Positions 12,002 to 36,023 of a DNA stretch of 64,000 bases are shown here, in pieces; positions within the stretch are counted from its first letter, which is position 1, and every line of letters begins with the position of its first letter. The position numbers and the translations under genes are program-made. The notes under the pieces are model-generated. The model ran no database searches. It worked only from the letters and a program-made list of their open reading frames with translations, and was not told the DNA's origin. Source of the stretch: Glandiceps talaboti (taxonomy: Eukaryota; Hemichordata; Enteropneusta; Spengelidae); assembly GCF_964340395.1 (NCBI RefSeq), contig NC_135569.1, forward strand, positions 15,153,019-15,217,018, given 5' to 3'.

Positions 12002-12346
12002 TTAGATAGATAGAGGTATGGATATGGATACAGATATACAGACATAAAAATACAGACACATATAGGTACAGACACAGATACAGATACAGCTAGAGATATA
12101 CAAACACATACAGATACAGACACAGGTATAGATACAGACACACACACATACAGGTCTGTAATGTTTCCAGTAAAAATCTGATGAATTTTTTATTGGCAAC
12201 AATTTATTAATACTACTGAGAGTGTATTACTGTGAATATGAAATGTTGAAGTAAAATGATTGTGTTCTTTTTATCAGTTTGCAGGGACAGACCAGGAGAA
12301 AAATGAATATGCCAAAAATGTGGGAAGACTCCTTAAAAAATTATGA
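883..12346 (+). CDS. TTI1: TTI1, TELO2-interacting protein 1 (3' part, 11 coding exons, spliced)
   Basis: TTI1 is a HEAT-repeat scaffold of the TTT complex (TELO2-TTI1-TTI2). With HSP90 and R2TP that complex stabilises PIKK kinases (ATM, ATR, mTOR, DNA-PKcs, SMG1, TRRAP). Eleven exons join in one frame: 883-1005, 1376-1418, 2345-2449, 3791-4078, 4544-4649, 5115-5197, 6231-6346, 8789-8876, 10656-10742, 11255-11380, 12278-12346. Every junction is AG/GT and every phase agrees. Diagnostic stretches that match the C-terminal third of TTI1 include [43 protein letters not shown] and the terminal NVGRLLKKL followed by a stop. Exon 4 (numbered within this window) carries an acidic, presumably disordered linker between helical repeats. 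About 410 residues are present; the family is about 1,100 residues long, so the N-terminal two thirds lie upstream of the window. Identification is from recognised family sequence; the exon joins are inferred by reading. Confidence 0.93.
1018..1215. repeat. Degenerate CACATG-rich tandem repeat
   Basis: Irregular copies of a 20-35 bp unit containing words such as gttgagcacatgtc and gatcacatgca. It is intronic in TTI1. Confidence 0.6.
1376..1418 (+). CDS. TTI1: TTI1 coding exon 2 of the window (43-nt microexon)
   Basis: The acceptor is attctacag and the donor is gatgag/gtaagt. One base completes Gly, then it reads [14 protein letters not shown] in phase 0. It is short, but both splice sites are strong and the frame is kept on both sides. 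Confidence 0.88.
2345..2449 (+). CDS. TTI1: TTI1 coding exon 3 of the window
   Basis: The acceptor is attctaatttcag and the donor is actaag/gtattg. Its 35 codons read [20 protein letters not shown] and end in IARWFPYTK. The LDQxYDxRA and WFP motifs match TTI1. Confidence 0.92.
2848..2985. repeat. Minisatellite, about 32-bp unit
   Basis: About four degenerate copies containing catcttgaatggtgcatt and atgggaaact, in a TTI1 intron. Confidence 0.65.
3568..3609. repeat. (TGTT)n microsatellite
   Basis: An uninterrupted tgtt/gttt run of about ten units in a TTI1 intron. Confidence 0.9.
3791..4078 (+). CDS. TTI1: TTI1 coding exon 4 of the window (acidic linker)
   Basis: The acceptor is gccgatag and the donor is aaacag/gttagc (a GTTAG donor, weaker than GTAAG). 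Its 96 codons hold a conserved block, [19 protein letters not shown] Glu/Asp-rich stretch follows (runs such as EGEEEMEEP and EDAESDSD), and the exon returns to conserved helix at [10 protein letters not shown]. The acidic linker is poorly conserved in the family. Confidence 0.92.
4200..4485. repeat. Minisatellite, roughly 65-80 bp unit
   Basis: Four degenerate copies, each with aacactggtag, aaccctggtaa and gaactcaggtaga. A related single unit occurs at about 51590-51660 in MEPCE intron 1. Confidence 0.7.
4544..4649 (+). CDS. TTI1: TTI1 coding exon 5 of the window
   Basis: The acceptor is ttttttatacag and the donor is atggaag/gtaacg. It reads [20 protein letters not shown] and onward to VLVLQQME, ending one base into a codon. 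This is a HEAT-type helix pair matching TTI1. Confidence 0.92.
5115..5197 (+). CDS. TTI1: TTI1 coding exon 6 of the window
   Basis: The acceptor is tttccatag and the donor is atcaag/gtaggt. It reads [20 protein letters not shown] and then EEQFVTIK in phase 0. The last 10 bases are also the start of a 65-bp minisatellite that fills the beginning of the next intron, so the true donor has seven downstream AAG/GT copies. Confidence 0.92.
5188..5798. repeat. 65-bp minisatellite beginning inside TTI1 exon 6
   Basis: About ten copies of a 65-bp unit, some shortened, each containing caaccataatagttagtc and ttacccataatcc. The first copy begins with the last 10 exonic bases (cacaatcaag) and the true donor. 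Seven later units repeat the AAG/GT junction, with GT at 5263, 5328, 5393, 5551, 5616, 5681 and 5784. Reading on from the true donor meets a TAA after three codons, so use of any decoy would truncate the protein. Confidence 0.88.
5995..6170 (+). repeat. Dispersed repeat, copy 1 (upstream of TTI1 exon 7)
   Basis: Shares words such as tgtgaatgctttaatcct, caatggattgtatgctcccc and gggagttgaggaagt with the copy at 6367-6545 in the same orientation. The length and single-strand orientation are SINE-like, but I could not identify a polymerase III promoter. Confidence 0.7.
6231..6346 (+). CDS. TTI1: TTI1 coding exon 7 of the window
   Basis: The acceptor is tattgtttacag and the donor is aatcag/gtaggt. 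It reads [20 protein letters not shown] and then [18 protein letters not shown], ending two bases into a Ser codon. KDVLPKL is strongly conserved. The exon sits between two direct copies of a dispersed repeat. Confidence 0.93.
6367..6545 (+). repeat. Dispersed repeat, copy 2 (downstream of TTI1 exon 7)
   Basis: Direct partner of 5995-6170, diverged by substitutions and small indels. The two copies bracket exon 7. Confidence 0.7.
6732..6892 (-). mobile_element. Partial TTAGGCC-family TIR element with T/G homopolymers
   Basis: Matches one end of the family described at 13511-13885 (agacactcac, then ccccacctattctgaaat, then ggaaccacacaa). It ends in a run of about 22 T followed by about 10 G. 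Confidence 0.65.
7744..8065 (+). mobile_element. Foldback MITE, family B copy 1
   Basis: 7744-7903 is an imperfect palindrome whose arms contain ttcttcgttcagc and gctgaatgaagaa. The sequence to about 8065 (accagtgacatagac, cgtgaagtagaacaacca) recurs with it at 43750-44077 in inverted orientation and at 48206-48401. Non-coding. Confidence 0.75.
8146..8295. repeat. (TCTG)n-rich microsatellite
   Basis: Interrupted tctg/gtct tracts with ctgg and ctct variants, in a TTI1 intron. Confidence 0.9.
8381..8690. mobile_element. hAT-like non-autonomous TIR element
   Basis: The ends are inverted repeats: left tgagtccagggcttgaaatt, right the complement of gttaagttcgagccctggac. CAGGG-type termini followed by TTGAAATTAA are typical of hAT elements. 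The interior repeats gactacca and gggctacc words. It encodes no transposase. A 77-bp relative lies at 42601-42677. Confidence 0.7.
8741..8780. repeat. (TTTG)n microsatellite before the exon 8 acceptor
   Basis: An uninterrupted tttg run that ends about 10 bp before the TTI1 exon 8 acceptor at 8788. It stands where the polypyrimidine tract should be. Confidence 0.9.
8789..8876 (+). CDS. TTI1: TTI1 coding exon 8 of the window
   Basis: The acceptor is aaattgtag and the donor is atccag/gtatgt. It completes Ser, then reads [20 protein letters not shown] and SGIGQLCIQ in phase 0. The exon end and donor are repeated 39 bp downstream. Using that second donor (GT at 8916) would read through an in-frame TAA after eight intronic codons. 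Confidence 0.92.
8858..8941. repeat. 39-bp tandem duplication of TTI1 exon 8 end and donor
   Basis: aactctgcatccaggtatg occurs at the exon 8 donor and again 39 bp downstream, each followed by caccacatttcatagct. The second copy supplies a full ATCCAG/GTATG donor at 8916. Confidence 0.88.
9064..9575. repeat. 29-bp minisatellite, about 17 copies
   Basis: The unit is close to cccaaatatggtaattggtg plus cacactttt, with ttgg/gtgg and ttcc/tgcc variants. Because 29 is not a multiple of 3, all three minus-strand frames are open; these are not genes. One unit, followed by the same flanking sequence (gcactcat, aatatc, ttttgagcat), occurs singly at about 42390. Confidence 0.93.
9576..10655 (+). other. 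TTI1 intron 8 remainder
   Basis: No coding signal. At about 10335-10385 a short segment (tggggtccgcatc, agcaccctcaac) recurs at about 2145-2205 in inverted orientation and partly at 22655, so it is probably an old dispersed repeat end. The rest shows nothing recognisable. Confidence 0.5.
10656..10742 (+). CDS. TTI1: TTI1 coding exon 9 of the window
   Basis: The acceptor is atttgttatag and the donor is cagcag/gtgagt. Its 29 codons read [20 protein letters not shown] and VKQPISLQQ. The [11 protein letters not shown] segment matches TTI1 almost residue for residue. Confidence 0.93.
10843..11212. mobile_element. Foldback (long inverted repeat) element next to TTI1 exon 10
   Basis: The ends pair: aaaagggaatgccattcct at the left, and aggaaat/gaattgtgttcccc at the right. 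Inner pairs include aatcattt...gatttcaaatcac against gtgaaatcattaaatgac. It is related to the longer foldback at 35568-36023. It ends about 42 bp before exon 10. Confidence 0.72.
11255..11380 (+). CDS. TTI1: TTI1 coding exon 10 of the window
   Basis: The acceptor is tatcttttacag and the donor is atcaag/gtatgt. Its 42 codons read [20 protein letters not shown] and continue to [10 protein letters not shown]. The acceptor lies about 40 bp after a 370-bp foldback element. The 3' third of the exon is duplicated in the following intron with a 97-bp offset. Confidence 0.92.
11307..11465. repeat. 97-bp-offset duplication of TTI1 exon 10 tail
   Basis: Exonic gttgctaagcgacacctac through cctagccaagg recurs at 11408-11463 in the intron with few substitutions. 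The copy stops short of the true donor, so it is an exon relic without a donor. Confidence 0.88.
11781..12150. repeat. GATA/GGAT compound microsatellite
   Basis: (GATA)n, (GGAT)n, a long (GATA)n, then irregular GATACA/CAGACA repeats, in the last TTI1 intron. Confidence 0.95.
12278..12346 (+). CDS. TTI1: TTI1 terminal coding exon
   Basis: The acceptor is tttttatcag. It reads [20 protein letters not shown] and KL followed by TGA at 12344-12346. The family's C-terminus likewise ends in a short NVLxLLKxL helix, so the ending looks native and not truncated. Confidence 0.92.
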   Translation, partial: FAGTDQEKNEYAKNVGRLLKKL

Positions 12347-12492
12347 GAGTCGGGTTATGTTTTTTAAATTTGTGTACAATTGTTTATTGTTATACAACGT
12401 GAACGCAACAATTGTTTATTGTTTATAAACAAAGTGAACACAACAATAGAACGGAAAGACATAGAATAGAATTACGTATCAACTCCTTCTCT

Positions 12493-12740
12493 AGACTGTT
12501 GACAGTCATTTGTACCTTGTTTGCTACATTTTAGCAATACTAGTCATCGCCTCGCTCCGAATCGGAGCAATATTATAACCACGTACTGATTGAACAGCGA
12601 GCACCGGTGGCAAGAGCATGCCTTCGGCACTCACAGTTCCTATCAATACGCATTACTAGTATTCAGTGCTACGAAACGAGACGACGACTTTGTATTAGAT
12701 AAAACGTAGCAAAAAAGGCATAAATGACTGTCGAAAGTCT
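12493..12740. mobile_element. 248-bp TIR element with 11-bp target-site duplication in the TTI1 3' UTR
   Basis: The left terminus agactgttgacagtcattt pairs with the right terminus aaatgactgtcgaaagtct. Pairing runs about 42 bp with scattered mismatches (core tttgctac...gtagcaaa). ACTCCTTCTCT abuts both ends (12482-12492 and 12741-12751). A duplication of 9-11 bp suggests a Mutator-like (MULE) non-autonomous element. The interior is CpG-richer than its surroundings and non-coding. Confidence 0.82.
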
Positions 12741-12960
12741 ACTCCTTCTCTTCAGTGTCAACAATGACTTTATCTGCAAAATGTGAATCTACTGGTGGTC
12801 TATATACATTAATAGAAAGAGAGAAATTGTTGGTTAACACTCAGTTTACAAAGTCTGTAAATAGAGCGCAGATTCTGAGTTTGCTACGTTTGATGTACAT
12901 ATACAAACTGTATGTGATATGTAATGTACTTGTTTTGAAGGAACTTCATGTGAACATTGC

Positions 12961-12966
12961 AATAAA
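12961..12966 (+). promoter_or_regulatory. Poly(A) signal of TTI1
   Basis: A canonical AATAAA about 615 bp after the stop, with a GT-rich downstream element within 30 bp. Confidence 0.5.
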
Positions 12967-13060
12967 TATGTTTACTTGAATAATTGTCTGTTGCTTGTTT
13001 ACTAGCTTATGAAAATTTGACATTGTGCTTGTCTGTTTGTTTGTCTGTCAGTATGTCTAT

Positions 13061-13299
<239 letters not shown>

Positions 13300-13510
13300 C
13301 AAGTGTTCTTTACAATTGATATGGAGACGTGAACCGACTACTGATTTATAGTTTCATTGTTTCCTATCAAAGAAATATGACATGATTGGTGAGCTAATTA
13401 TTTACTTAAGTCAAACTGACATAAAACCATGTCACCATCAATTGACATACACATAAATGAACCATGTCATCATAAATTTACTGATGCTAACAAGTCAGTG
13501 TGGGTTGTTA

Positions 13511-13885
13511 AGGCCTATTAAACTAAACTGTGTGGTTCCGGTTGGATGACCCCACCTAGTTTTCCATGGCCGATCCCGAACTTTTTCTTTGCATATTCAA
13601 AAAAAATAATAAAATCGCGAAAATTGTAAAGTCTTGCCAGAAATAGTAGATGAGGAAACTGACATCAACTTAAAAAGACAATATAAAACTGTTCTTCCAA
13701 TCTGTAATGGGTGTACATCTGATGAGAAGAAACCAATAACACAGAGACCATATGGAAAACAACGGAAAACATAACTACCTGAACTAGACACTCATACATG
13801 AAAAAAAAAATTTAAAAATAAAAATCTATCTACCCCACCTATTCTAAAATTAAGTGTAATCGGAACCACACACTATTTTAGGCCT
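13511..13885 (+). mobile_element. TTAGGCC-family TIR element, copy 1
   Basis: Termini aggcctattaaac and tattttaggcct are inverted, with inner inverted words gtgtggttccg and cggaaccacac. Copies: 14672-15005 and 37316-37709 (opposite orientation), 49195-49540 (same), a fragment at 6732-6892, and a related TIR element at 57611-57975. Non-autonomous, about 350-390 bp. Confidence 0.8.
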
Positions 13886-14671
13886 GATAAGAAGGCGTAT
13901 CGAAACAATTCGTACCTTGTACAGGGGCCAAAGTCAATCACATGATCAAAACCATGCGTGGTGTCTTCCCATCTCTTAGGCGAACTAAGTTCATATATAT
14001 AGAGTATATTTGTATTTGGACTCTGGTCACAGTTACAGTTACAGTATCAATACCACAAAACCTCGAAGACTGTTCAATTTTAATCCCAAAGAACCTTATT
14101 GTCAGTAAACAAAGACAACATGGTGACGTCATAACTAATGTGACGTCACCTATATAATCATTAGTTTCTATAAGAATTCGTATGTTCATACAGTTCGTAT
14201 GGGATTATCACGTGATCTATATTACATTTTCTCAGGCTGGTTTTTTAACTTGATTGATTTTCATTGTAGTAGTGGCGCCATGGTCATTTTAGTAGTTTAG
14301 CACAAATTAAAGACACTCTGTAATCGATACATTGTAAAATGTTGACGAGTATACAATTGTATATAGTACACGGTGGGGTGATTAATTTCGTGTGTCGTCT
14401 CACACGACGTCGCACTTGACGTTCGGCTCATTCACGCAGCAGTCGTTACTGATAACAAGACGATATTTCAATTGAACCAATCGGCAACTAATTATATAGT
14501 CGTTGAGAAAACGAGGAAATGAGTAAGATATACATTTGACGTGTCGAGATTTGTGTGTTTTATTACTGTATATCACTAGTGTTTCTCGTAAATCACACAC
14601 GGTGTCATTTCTCATTCTTGCAAGTCAAAGTTTATTTTCTCGCTAGAACAACGAGACTCGACGGTTCCATA

Positions 14672-15005
14672 TGGCGTAAAAAAATTGTGCGGTTCCCATT
14701 ACATTCAATTTCAAAATAGGTGGAGCGGCTAGATTTTTTATTTTATTGTGAGTTCCATCTAGTTCAGGGTTTCCATTGTTTTCTATATGGTCTCTGTGTT
14801 GTTTATTTCTTCCTATCTGATGTACAGCCATTACAGATTGGAAGAATAGTTTTATATTGTCTTGTTAAGTTGATGTCGGTTTCCGCACCCACTGAGACTT
14901 TACGATTTTCGCGATTTTATTATTATTTGACGTTTAGGGTCGGTAGTGAAAAACTAGGTGGGGTCGGGTAACCGGAACCAAACAACTTTTTTTTTATTTG
15001 GTCTA
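14672..15005 (-). mobile_element. TTAGGCC-family TIR element, copy 2
   Basis: Inverted relative to 13511-13885. It shares ggcgtaaaaaaattgtg, ggtctctgtgtt, tacagattggaagaa, cgcgattttattatt and aaaaactaggtgggg. Confidence 0.8.
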
Positions 15006-15183
15006 AAGAGTCTTTTCTTTTTATGATATTTATGATATTGTTTTACTATTATATTGCCTCTGTCCTGTTTAATTCAGTTTTGTTGACTCTTCTTACAGTA
15101 TTTACTTGACATTATTAATGTACTAAGCATAACGTTTTATTAACAAAAGTATCATTGATCTTAATTCACATACAAATATACTT

Positions 15184-15492
15184 AACATATTGGTGATTAA
15201 ATAATGACATTGGAACCTTTTTGTGCTTTCCTTGTGTAAATAGCCTGTATAGCAACAGAGTCAGTTTTGTCACCAAAATAATTTATATCTATTTCCGGTC
15301 TTGAGTTCCCCTGCAAAGTACGTCTCTTTTTTAGTTTATTTCATTAATTACCAAATCCTTTAGACACTGAGTGATCAACGGAAATTTATAACTCCGGTAT
15401 AGTATACCTCCTTGACGCAAATTAATATTCAGTTTATAAATAAGCTCAATGTGGCTACCATTTTATACTACTTATATAAATAGTAAGTGTGA

Positions 15493-15500
<8 letters not shown>
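15184..15500 (+). repeat. About 315-bp duplicated segment, copy 1
   Basis: Nearly identical to the reverse complement of 24001-24316, with scattered substitutions and small indels. Shared words include cctgtatagcaacagagtc and tagtatacctccttgacg. Its right end runs straight into a GA microsatellite. Confidence 0.9.
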
Positions 15501-15702
<202 letters not shown>

Positions 15703-15816
15703 CGGGCAAAGACTGAAGAGGGAAGATAATCTCGTATGTCTCATTTTTCGATAGTTTTTTGTATCAATTCTGTATACCATGCCTCTATGTCAAGTATAAT
15801 GCCAACAGGTGGTCGA

Positions 15817-16477
15817 AATTTAAGGGGAGAACCATTTGATTTCTGGGGGGTATGGAGGAAGTAGGTATGGGAGCAATTTTTTTTTCCTGTCAGAGTGACA
15901 GCAATTTTTTTTTCTACTGTCAGTCCCGCATCATTTTTTTTCAAATGGAGTAGCAGTGCAAATTTTTTTTGAATTAGTCATTATGATTGTAATGCGTTGT
16001 TCATACCTATACTACGTCACAATGGTTCACAACCTTTAAGCCATCATAGTAGTACCAGGAACCAGAAGAAAATAACTTGCATGTGTAATGTGACCCATTC
16101 CAATATGTTGCAGCATGTATGTTTTCTTGGGTCAGAAAAGGAAAGGAAAACTTTGTGTGCTCTTGGGTTTAAAGCAGAGCTATATAGTGCATGCTTTAAT
16201 GATAAGTGCTGGAAAAAAACAGGAATTTATACTTGTATTAAAAACATTTGCGCTGCCTATGGCGGCACGCCGCCAAAGAATACATGAGAATAAGGTTTCC
16301 AAATTTGCTCATTTCTGGTGCATTGTGACAATTTTTTTTCACTTCTGTCTGTTTTGACAATTTTTTTTCTCAAGCCAATACAGGATCAATTTTTTTTCTG
16401 GTTCACCTGGAAACAATTTTTTTTCTCAAAATCCTCCATACCCCCCCCCCAGAAATCAAATGGTTCTCCCCTAAATT
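15817..16477. mobile_element. 661-bp TIR element with T8 subterminal repeats
   Basis: About 43-bp inverted ends: left contains ttaaggggagaaccatttga then tttctggggggtatggagga, and the right holds its complement. Inside each end lie three to four copies of a CAATTTTTTTT motif spaced 25-40 bp, preceded by ctgtcag/gtgaca words. The centre has no transposase-like sequence. I see no clear target-site duplication. Confidence 0.82.
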
Positions 16478-17880
16478 GATCGAACAATCCATAATCTCCA
16501 ACTGTTAGAATAATGTAAACATTGTATAATTAGCATCCTGATCTAACAAATTATACCATATTTGGACATTATGTAGCTTCCCCCAATAAACACTAACTTA
16601 TTAGTGGTTAGAATTCTGTGAATGATTAACAAAGGCATGATGTTAATGTCTGTGTGGGTGGCTTAGGTTGAATTTGAAATTTCATCTCAGCACCTCATAA
16701 AGCTAGACTTGAAGAGAAATCTTGAGATTTGATGTCACGGATAGCATATAGACTATATGCTGTTAACCTTACAATGTTTTGGAAAACAAGGCAGCTGTAG
16801 ATTTGGTAGATTTCATAGTAAAACTGTGTGCAATTCACAGGGCTCGGCAGAAATCGTGGGTTTTTTCATGTTATTAATATATTTACATGCAGACCAATGT
16901 ATAGTAGCATTTGATAGACTAATAACAAGAAGGCGATAATGCATATTTTATTACGTTTTCAAGTATGTACAAGTGACTCCTTAGGTTAATGGTCAATAGT
17001 TAATGACGACTGACTGGATCCAGTTTTCTGAGTTTGCCCAACAGAACATTTTAGGTGTACGGTTGCCTATATGTGACACCACAGTTGTGGGGAAAACTTA
17101 GCAGCTTGACAATACGGCTTCCCTTTCTTAAATTTAAAACATAGCCCTTGGGTAATCACTTCTCTGTCCCTTTATTAACATCAAAATTACACAGCTCTCT
17201 CAGTTTGAAATAGATTGCAATTTCGATGTGGGATACTTAAACACTGACTTTTCCATGTTACTTACCGGCCACCGTAGAGAGGTAATGTCTGCTATTTATT
17301 TTATATAATCTATCTCTATTGCAACTTAATAATTTTACGAAAAATTATTTTTGATCTCTATAGTTACATCAAACATGATTAAGTCGTGATAATATCGCGT
17401 TATTTTTTACTGGATAATGTTGAAAACATCCTTTTTGTGAAGTATTCTGATTAAGGTTCATATCCCTGAATGTCAGACTGGTCCACGTGATTTGTCATCC
17501 CACATCAATATGTCCAACTCAACTAATTAAATATGCAAATATGCGAGACCTACTGCTTTCCGTTCCGCTAGCACTTCAAGCGTTCGTGGGCGATATTTCT
17601 CTCTATATGTAAGGACTACAGGCAGCGTCGAATGCAATGTAACACTTCTTAGCTGACAGCGAAAGTGAGAAGTAGACAACTTGTCCTTCTTAGTGTGAGG
17701 GGTCGACATACAACAATACACCGCAATCGATTAACATTCCGTGTAGAGTTACAGTTCCATAGGAAAGCTCTCCACACTACGAGGCTAGCTGTTAGAGGTT
17801 CAGCAAGTCCCATCACCACAAGTGTTCAACGTATTTCAAAGTTCTATACACATTCAATACTTTTTTCACTGATTCATAAA

Positions 17881-33056
<15,176 letters not shown>

Positions 33057-33085
33057 ATTTCCACAATAATATCAGAGTGTAGTGT

Positions 33086-33165
33086 TTTGTAGTCAGACAG
33101 CCAGTCATTCAGTCAGTCAGTCAGTCAGTCAGTCAGTCAGTCAGTCAGTCATTCAGTCAGTCACG
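33086..33165. repeat. (CAGT)n microsatellite in the predicted 3' UTR
   Basis: About 18 cagt units with cagc and catt variants, starting about 30 bp after the stop of the secreted-precursor gene. Confidence 0.95.
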
Positions 33166-33383
33166 ATGGGATACACATTTTCAATCAGATTTAGGCATCT
33201 AAGATTATTGTATTTGTTATTTTAAAATATGTTGAATCACATCGAAGCATTAATTTGTCCTTTTTTGGATCGTAGTTTGACTTTCAAAGTTAATATACAG
33301 ATAGATTGATACTGCAGAAAAATGTCATTATAATATGATCGTTAGCTTTAAATTTTACTGCTTCCGCCAAAACTACCGCATAC

Positions 33384-33389
33384 AATAAA
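33384..33389 (+). promoter_or_regulatory. Possible poly(A) signal of the secreted-precursor gene
   Basis: AATAAA about 330 bp after the stop. A (CAGT)n tract lies between them. Confidence 0.4.
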
Positions 33390-33507
33390 CACCACATAAA
33401 CACGTACAACTTAACTTGGCCTATAATGACGTCAGTTATTGGAAAATTTGAATTGGCCATATGAATTAGAAATAGCTACATGCACGTGTTCTGGGTCTTT
33501 TTTTCCT

Positions 33508-33857
33508 TAAAGGGACACAAGCTGAGTTTTATATGTTTTTGGGTGAGATTTGCGCTGTATATTTAAAGGTCACTCGTAGTATTCTACTTACTGAAGTAAT
33601 GTAACTACCACTTGTAATTAACTGAACTCAACCCTTGTATTAAGATATACGATCAGATGACGTAATTTTTATACGTACCAAATATGGCGAGGAATCCATA
33701 CTAGGCAATGAACTGTTCTAACAAAACTAGAAGACAATTGTAATAACATAGAAGACATGTATTGACATTAATATTATACTAGAATAGTTTAATCAAGGTT
33801 TTATGTAAGTATTTTCATTTGAGTAAAAAGTTTATAAACTCAGCTTGTGCCACTTTA
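33508..33857. mobile_element. 350-bp TIR element with TA flanks
   Basis: Left taaagggacacaagctgagt and right actcagcttgtgccacttta are inverted. The ends coincide with TA dinucleotides, as in Tc1/mariner-type MITEs. The same terminal motif bounds the composite at 39822-41152. Confidence 0.72.
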
Positions 33858-33990
33858 CAGCTAAAATGATGTTAGTTTGGTGTTTCATTCATGGGACATT
33901 ACAGCTAAATGATATTGGCTTGGTGTTTCACTCATGGGACATTACAGCTAAATGATGTTGGCTTGGTGTGTCACTCATGGGACATTACGT
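33857..33990. repeat. 43-bp minisatellite, 3 copies
   Basis: Unit contains cagctaaatgatgttggctt and catgggacatta. It abuts the TIR element at 33508-33857. Confidence 0.85.
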
Positions 33991-34914
33991 TTTTGACACA
34001 AAGATAGACATATTTCAACTATAGACTAATAACAACAGAGAGATATTATTGTTCCGTTCTTTACAATTTATTGAGTTACTAACATGAGTTTATCTATGTT
34101 GTTTCAAGTAGGAAAATTTAGTCAAGTTGTTATTTTGATTAAAAATCCAAAACTGATTATTATCAAACCCATTTTCTCATCAATATAGCCACTTTAAGTG
34201 TAACTATTATTGTGTAATGTATTAATCAACGATCATGAAAAATTAGCAACTTGCAATTTTTATAAAAATACCATATGTTCTATTGTTATCATTGTCTGAA
34301 TAGAATGTCACGTGGTCATCGAAAATGTGACGTAAAGTACAGCGTTCAAGACTTTCGTGTATATCCCATAACAGAAATAGACGAATTAGTGGAACTTGAA
34401 CAACTGTTTTGAACTTAGAGTGCGCCACCACTAGTTTCTCAGTCGAAATGTAACTCCTTCGTTTTTTAATTGCCATGTACCATTCGTATAAAGTTCAATT
34501 CATTGTTAGTCATGCACTTTTACGTGAAGGAATAAATATTGACTGTAAATCTGAGTATTAATCAATTGTTTTATTCACGTAACCCCCCCCCCCAAAAAAA
34601 AAAAACAACAACAAACAAACAAACAAAAAAACAAAAAAACAACAACAACAAACAAAAAAACAAAACAGGTTAAATCACAAGAAACGTCTGCTTCTAAGAC
34701 TTTACTTTGCTTAGGATATAGACCATGAGAGTGAAATGATTTGTGACGTCTGCAGTCAATTTACTATATTATATTCCGGTTACCCACCTTGAAGTCATGC
34801 GAATACGTATCACAAGAGGGCGCCCCACATTAGAAAAACGAGAGCTGAAATCACATGGTTGGCAGTACACGAAGCAGTCAACAACAGCAAAAAGCGTTGA
34901 CCCTAATTGCGATA

Positions 34915-35036
34915 GTAGGTCTGACCATGGATCGATTATTGAGATGGTCTGACCATGGATCTATTATTGAGATGGTCTGACCATGGATCTATTATTGAGA
35001 TGGTCTGACCATGAATCTATTATTGAGATGGTCTGA
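34915..35036. repeat. 28-bp minisatellite, about 4.5 copies
   Basis: Unit ggtctgaccatggatctatt plus attgagat; nearly identical copies. Confidence 0.92.
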
Positions 35037-35279
35037 CTGATGTGAAACACGATATCAATTCATCTAAAATATTATATGTTATACTTTTTCGTTTACATGA
35101 ATATTACAGGGCCGAGGTGAATGTTACAAACAGAAAGACAAAAGTAAAAAATAAGATTGCCGTAGAGGGCATCACATTCTTTCGGGCCAGTTGGTTGGGG
35201 AGGGGACGGTAATGTTAGAAAAGACCACAGGACAAATTCTCAAATAAGAAAGTAAGCCATTTAGTACTTGGTATAGTAT

Positions 35280-35460
35280 TTTTAAGGGAGAATTCATCGA
35301 ATGCCACTCCACGAAATAGTGACATTTTCATAAACTATGGGTTCTGGAGAGTCATTTTACGATTTTACATCACCTACAATTATTGGTGATTTCAGGGAGA
35401 AACATCATATTGATCTTGTGCATTTATAGGGTATCTTTGCTATGAGCTATTGCATCATGG
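35280..35460. mobile_element. Single arm of the foldback family
   Basis: Shares aatgccactcc, cattttcataaactatgggt and tctggagagtcatt with the left arm of 35568-36023; the matching right arm is missing. Confidence 0.6.
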
Positions 35461-35567
35461 GAGATAACAGAAATACATTTCAGATCAAATTCTTGTAGTA
35501 GCTGTGTTACATTTCGTTGTAATTTCTTTGGGTCGCTAATAATACCATACCATAGTAACTCAATATT

Positions 35568-36023
35568 AAAGGGGAATACCACTCCAGGATATTTTCATAA
35601 ACTTTGGGTTTTGGAGTTATTTCATGATTTCACATTATTTTCATTCAGTTGCTAAGCAGCACCAAATTGAAACACTTTTCTTTCACTACCATTGTTCTTT
35701 CAGTGGAAAACCAAAGGCTCATGGGAATTAGCAGATATGAATATTTATTAGATGCACACTGCATATTCATGACTATTCATCTGAAGGAAATAAGCTTTTA
35801 GGAGTCATGAATATTCAGTGTGCATCTAATAAATATTCATATCTGCGAAGACCCATAATGCAATGGTGTTCCACTGAAAGAACAATAGAGATGAAACATT
35901 TTCAATTAGCCGCTTAACGTACGTGTGTTGGTAACCAAGCAAAGATTATGTGATGTGAAATCATGCAATGACTCTCCAGAACCCAAATTTTATGGAAAAA
36001 TACATATTTCCTGGAGTGGTTAT
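35568..36023. mobile_element. 456-bp foldback element
   Basis: An almost complete palindrome. The outer ends are aaaggggaataccactccag and ctggagtggttat. The inner arms are ttagatgcacactgcatatt at 35748 and aatattcagtgtgcatctaa at 35809, around a loop of under 30 bp. It encodes nothing and could form a long hairpin. Confidence 0.85.

Larger units (their letters stand above)
12347..12985 (+). other. TTI1: TTI1 3' UTR (predicted)
   Basis: Non-coding sequence runs from the TTI1 stop to just past an AATAAA signal at 12961-12966, which is followed by GT-rich sequence (tgtctgttgcttgttt). A 248-bp TIR element with target-site duplications is inserted inside it (12493-12740). The UTR ends are inferred without transcript data. 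Confidence 0.55.
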
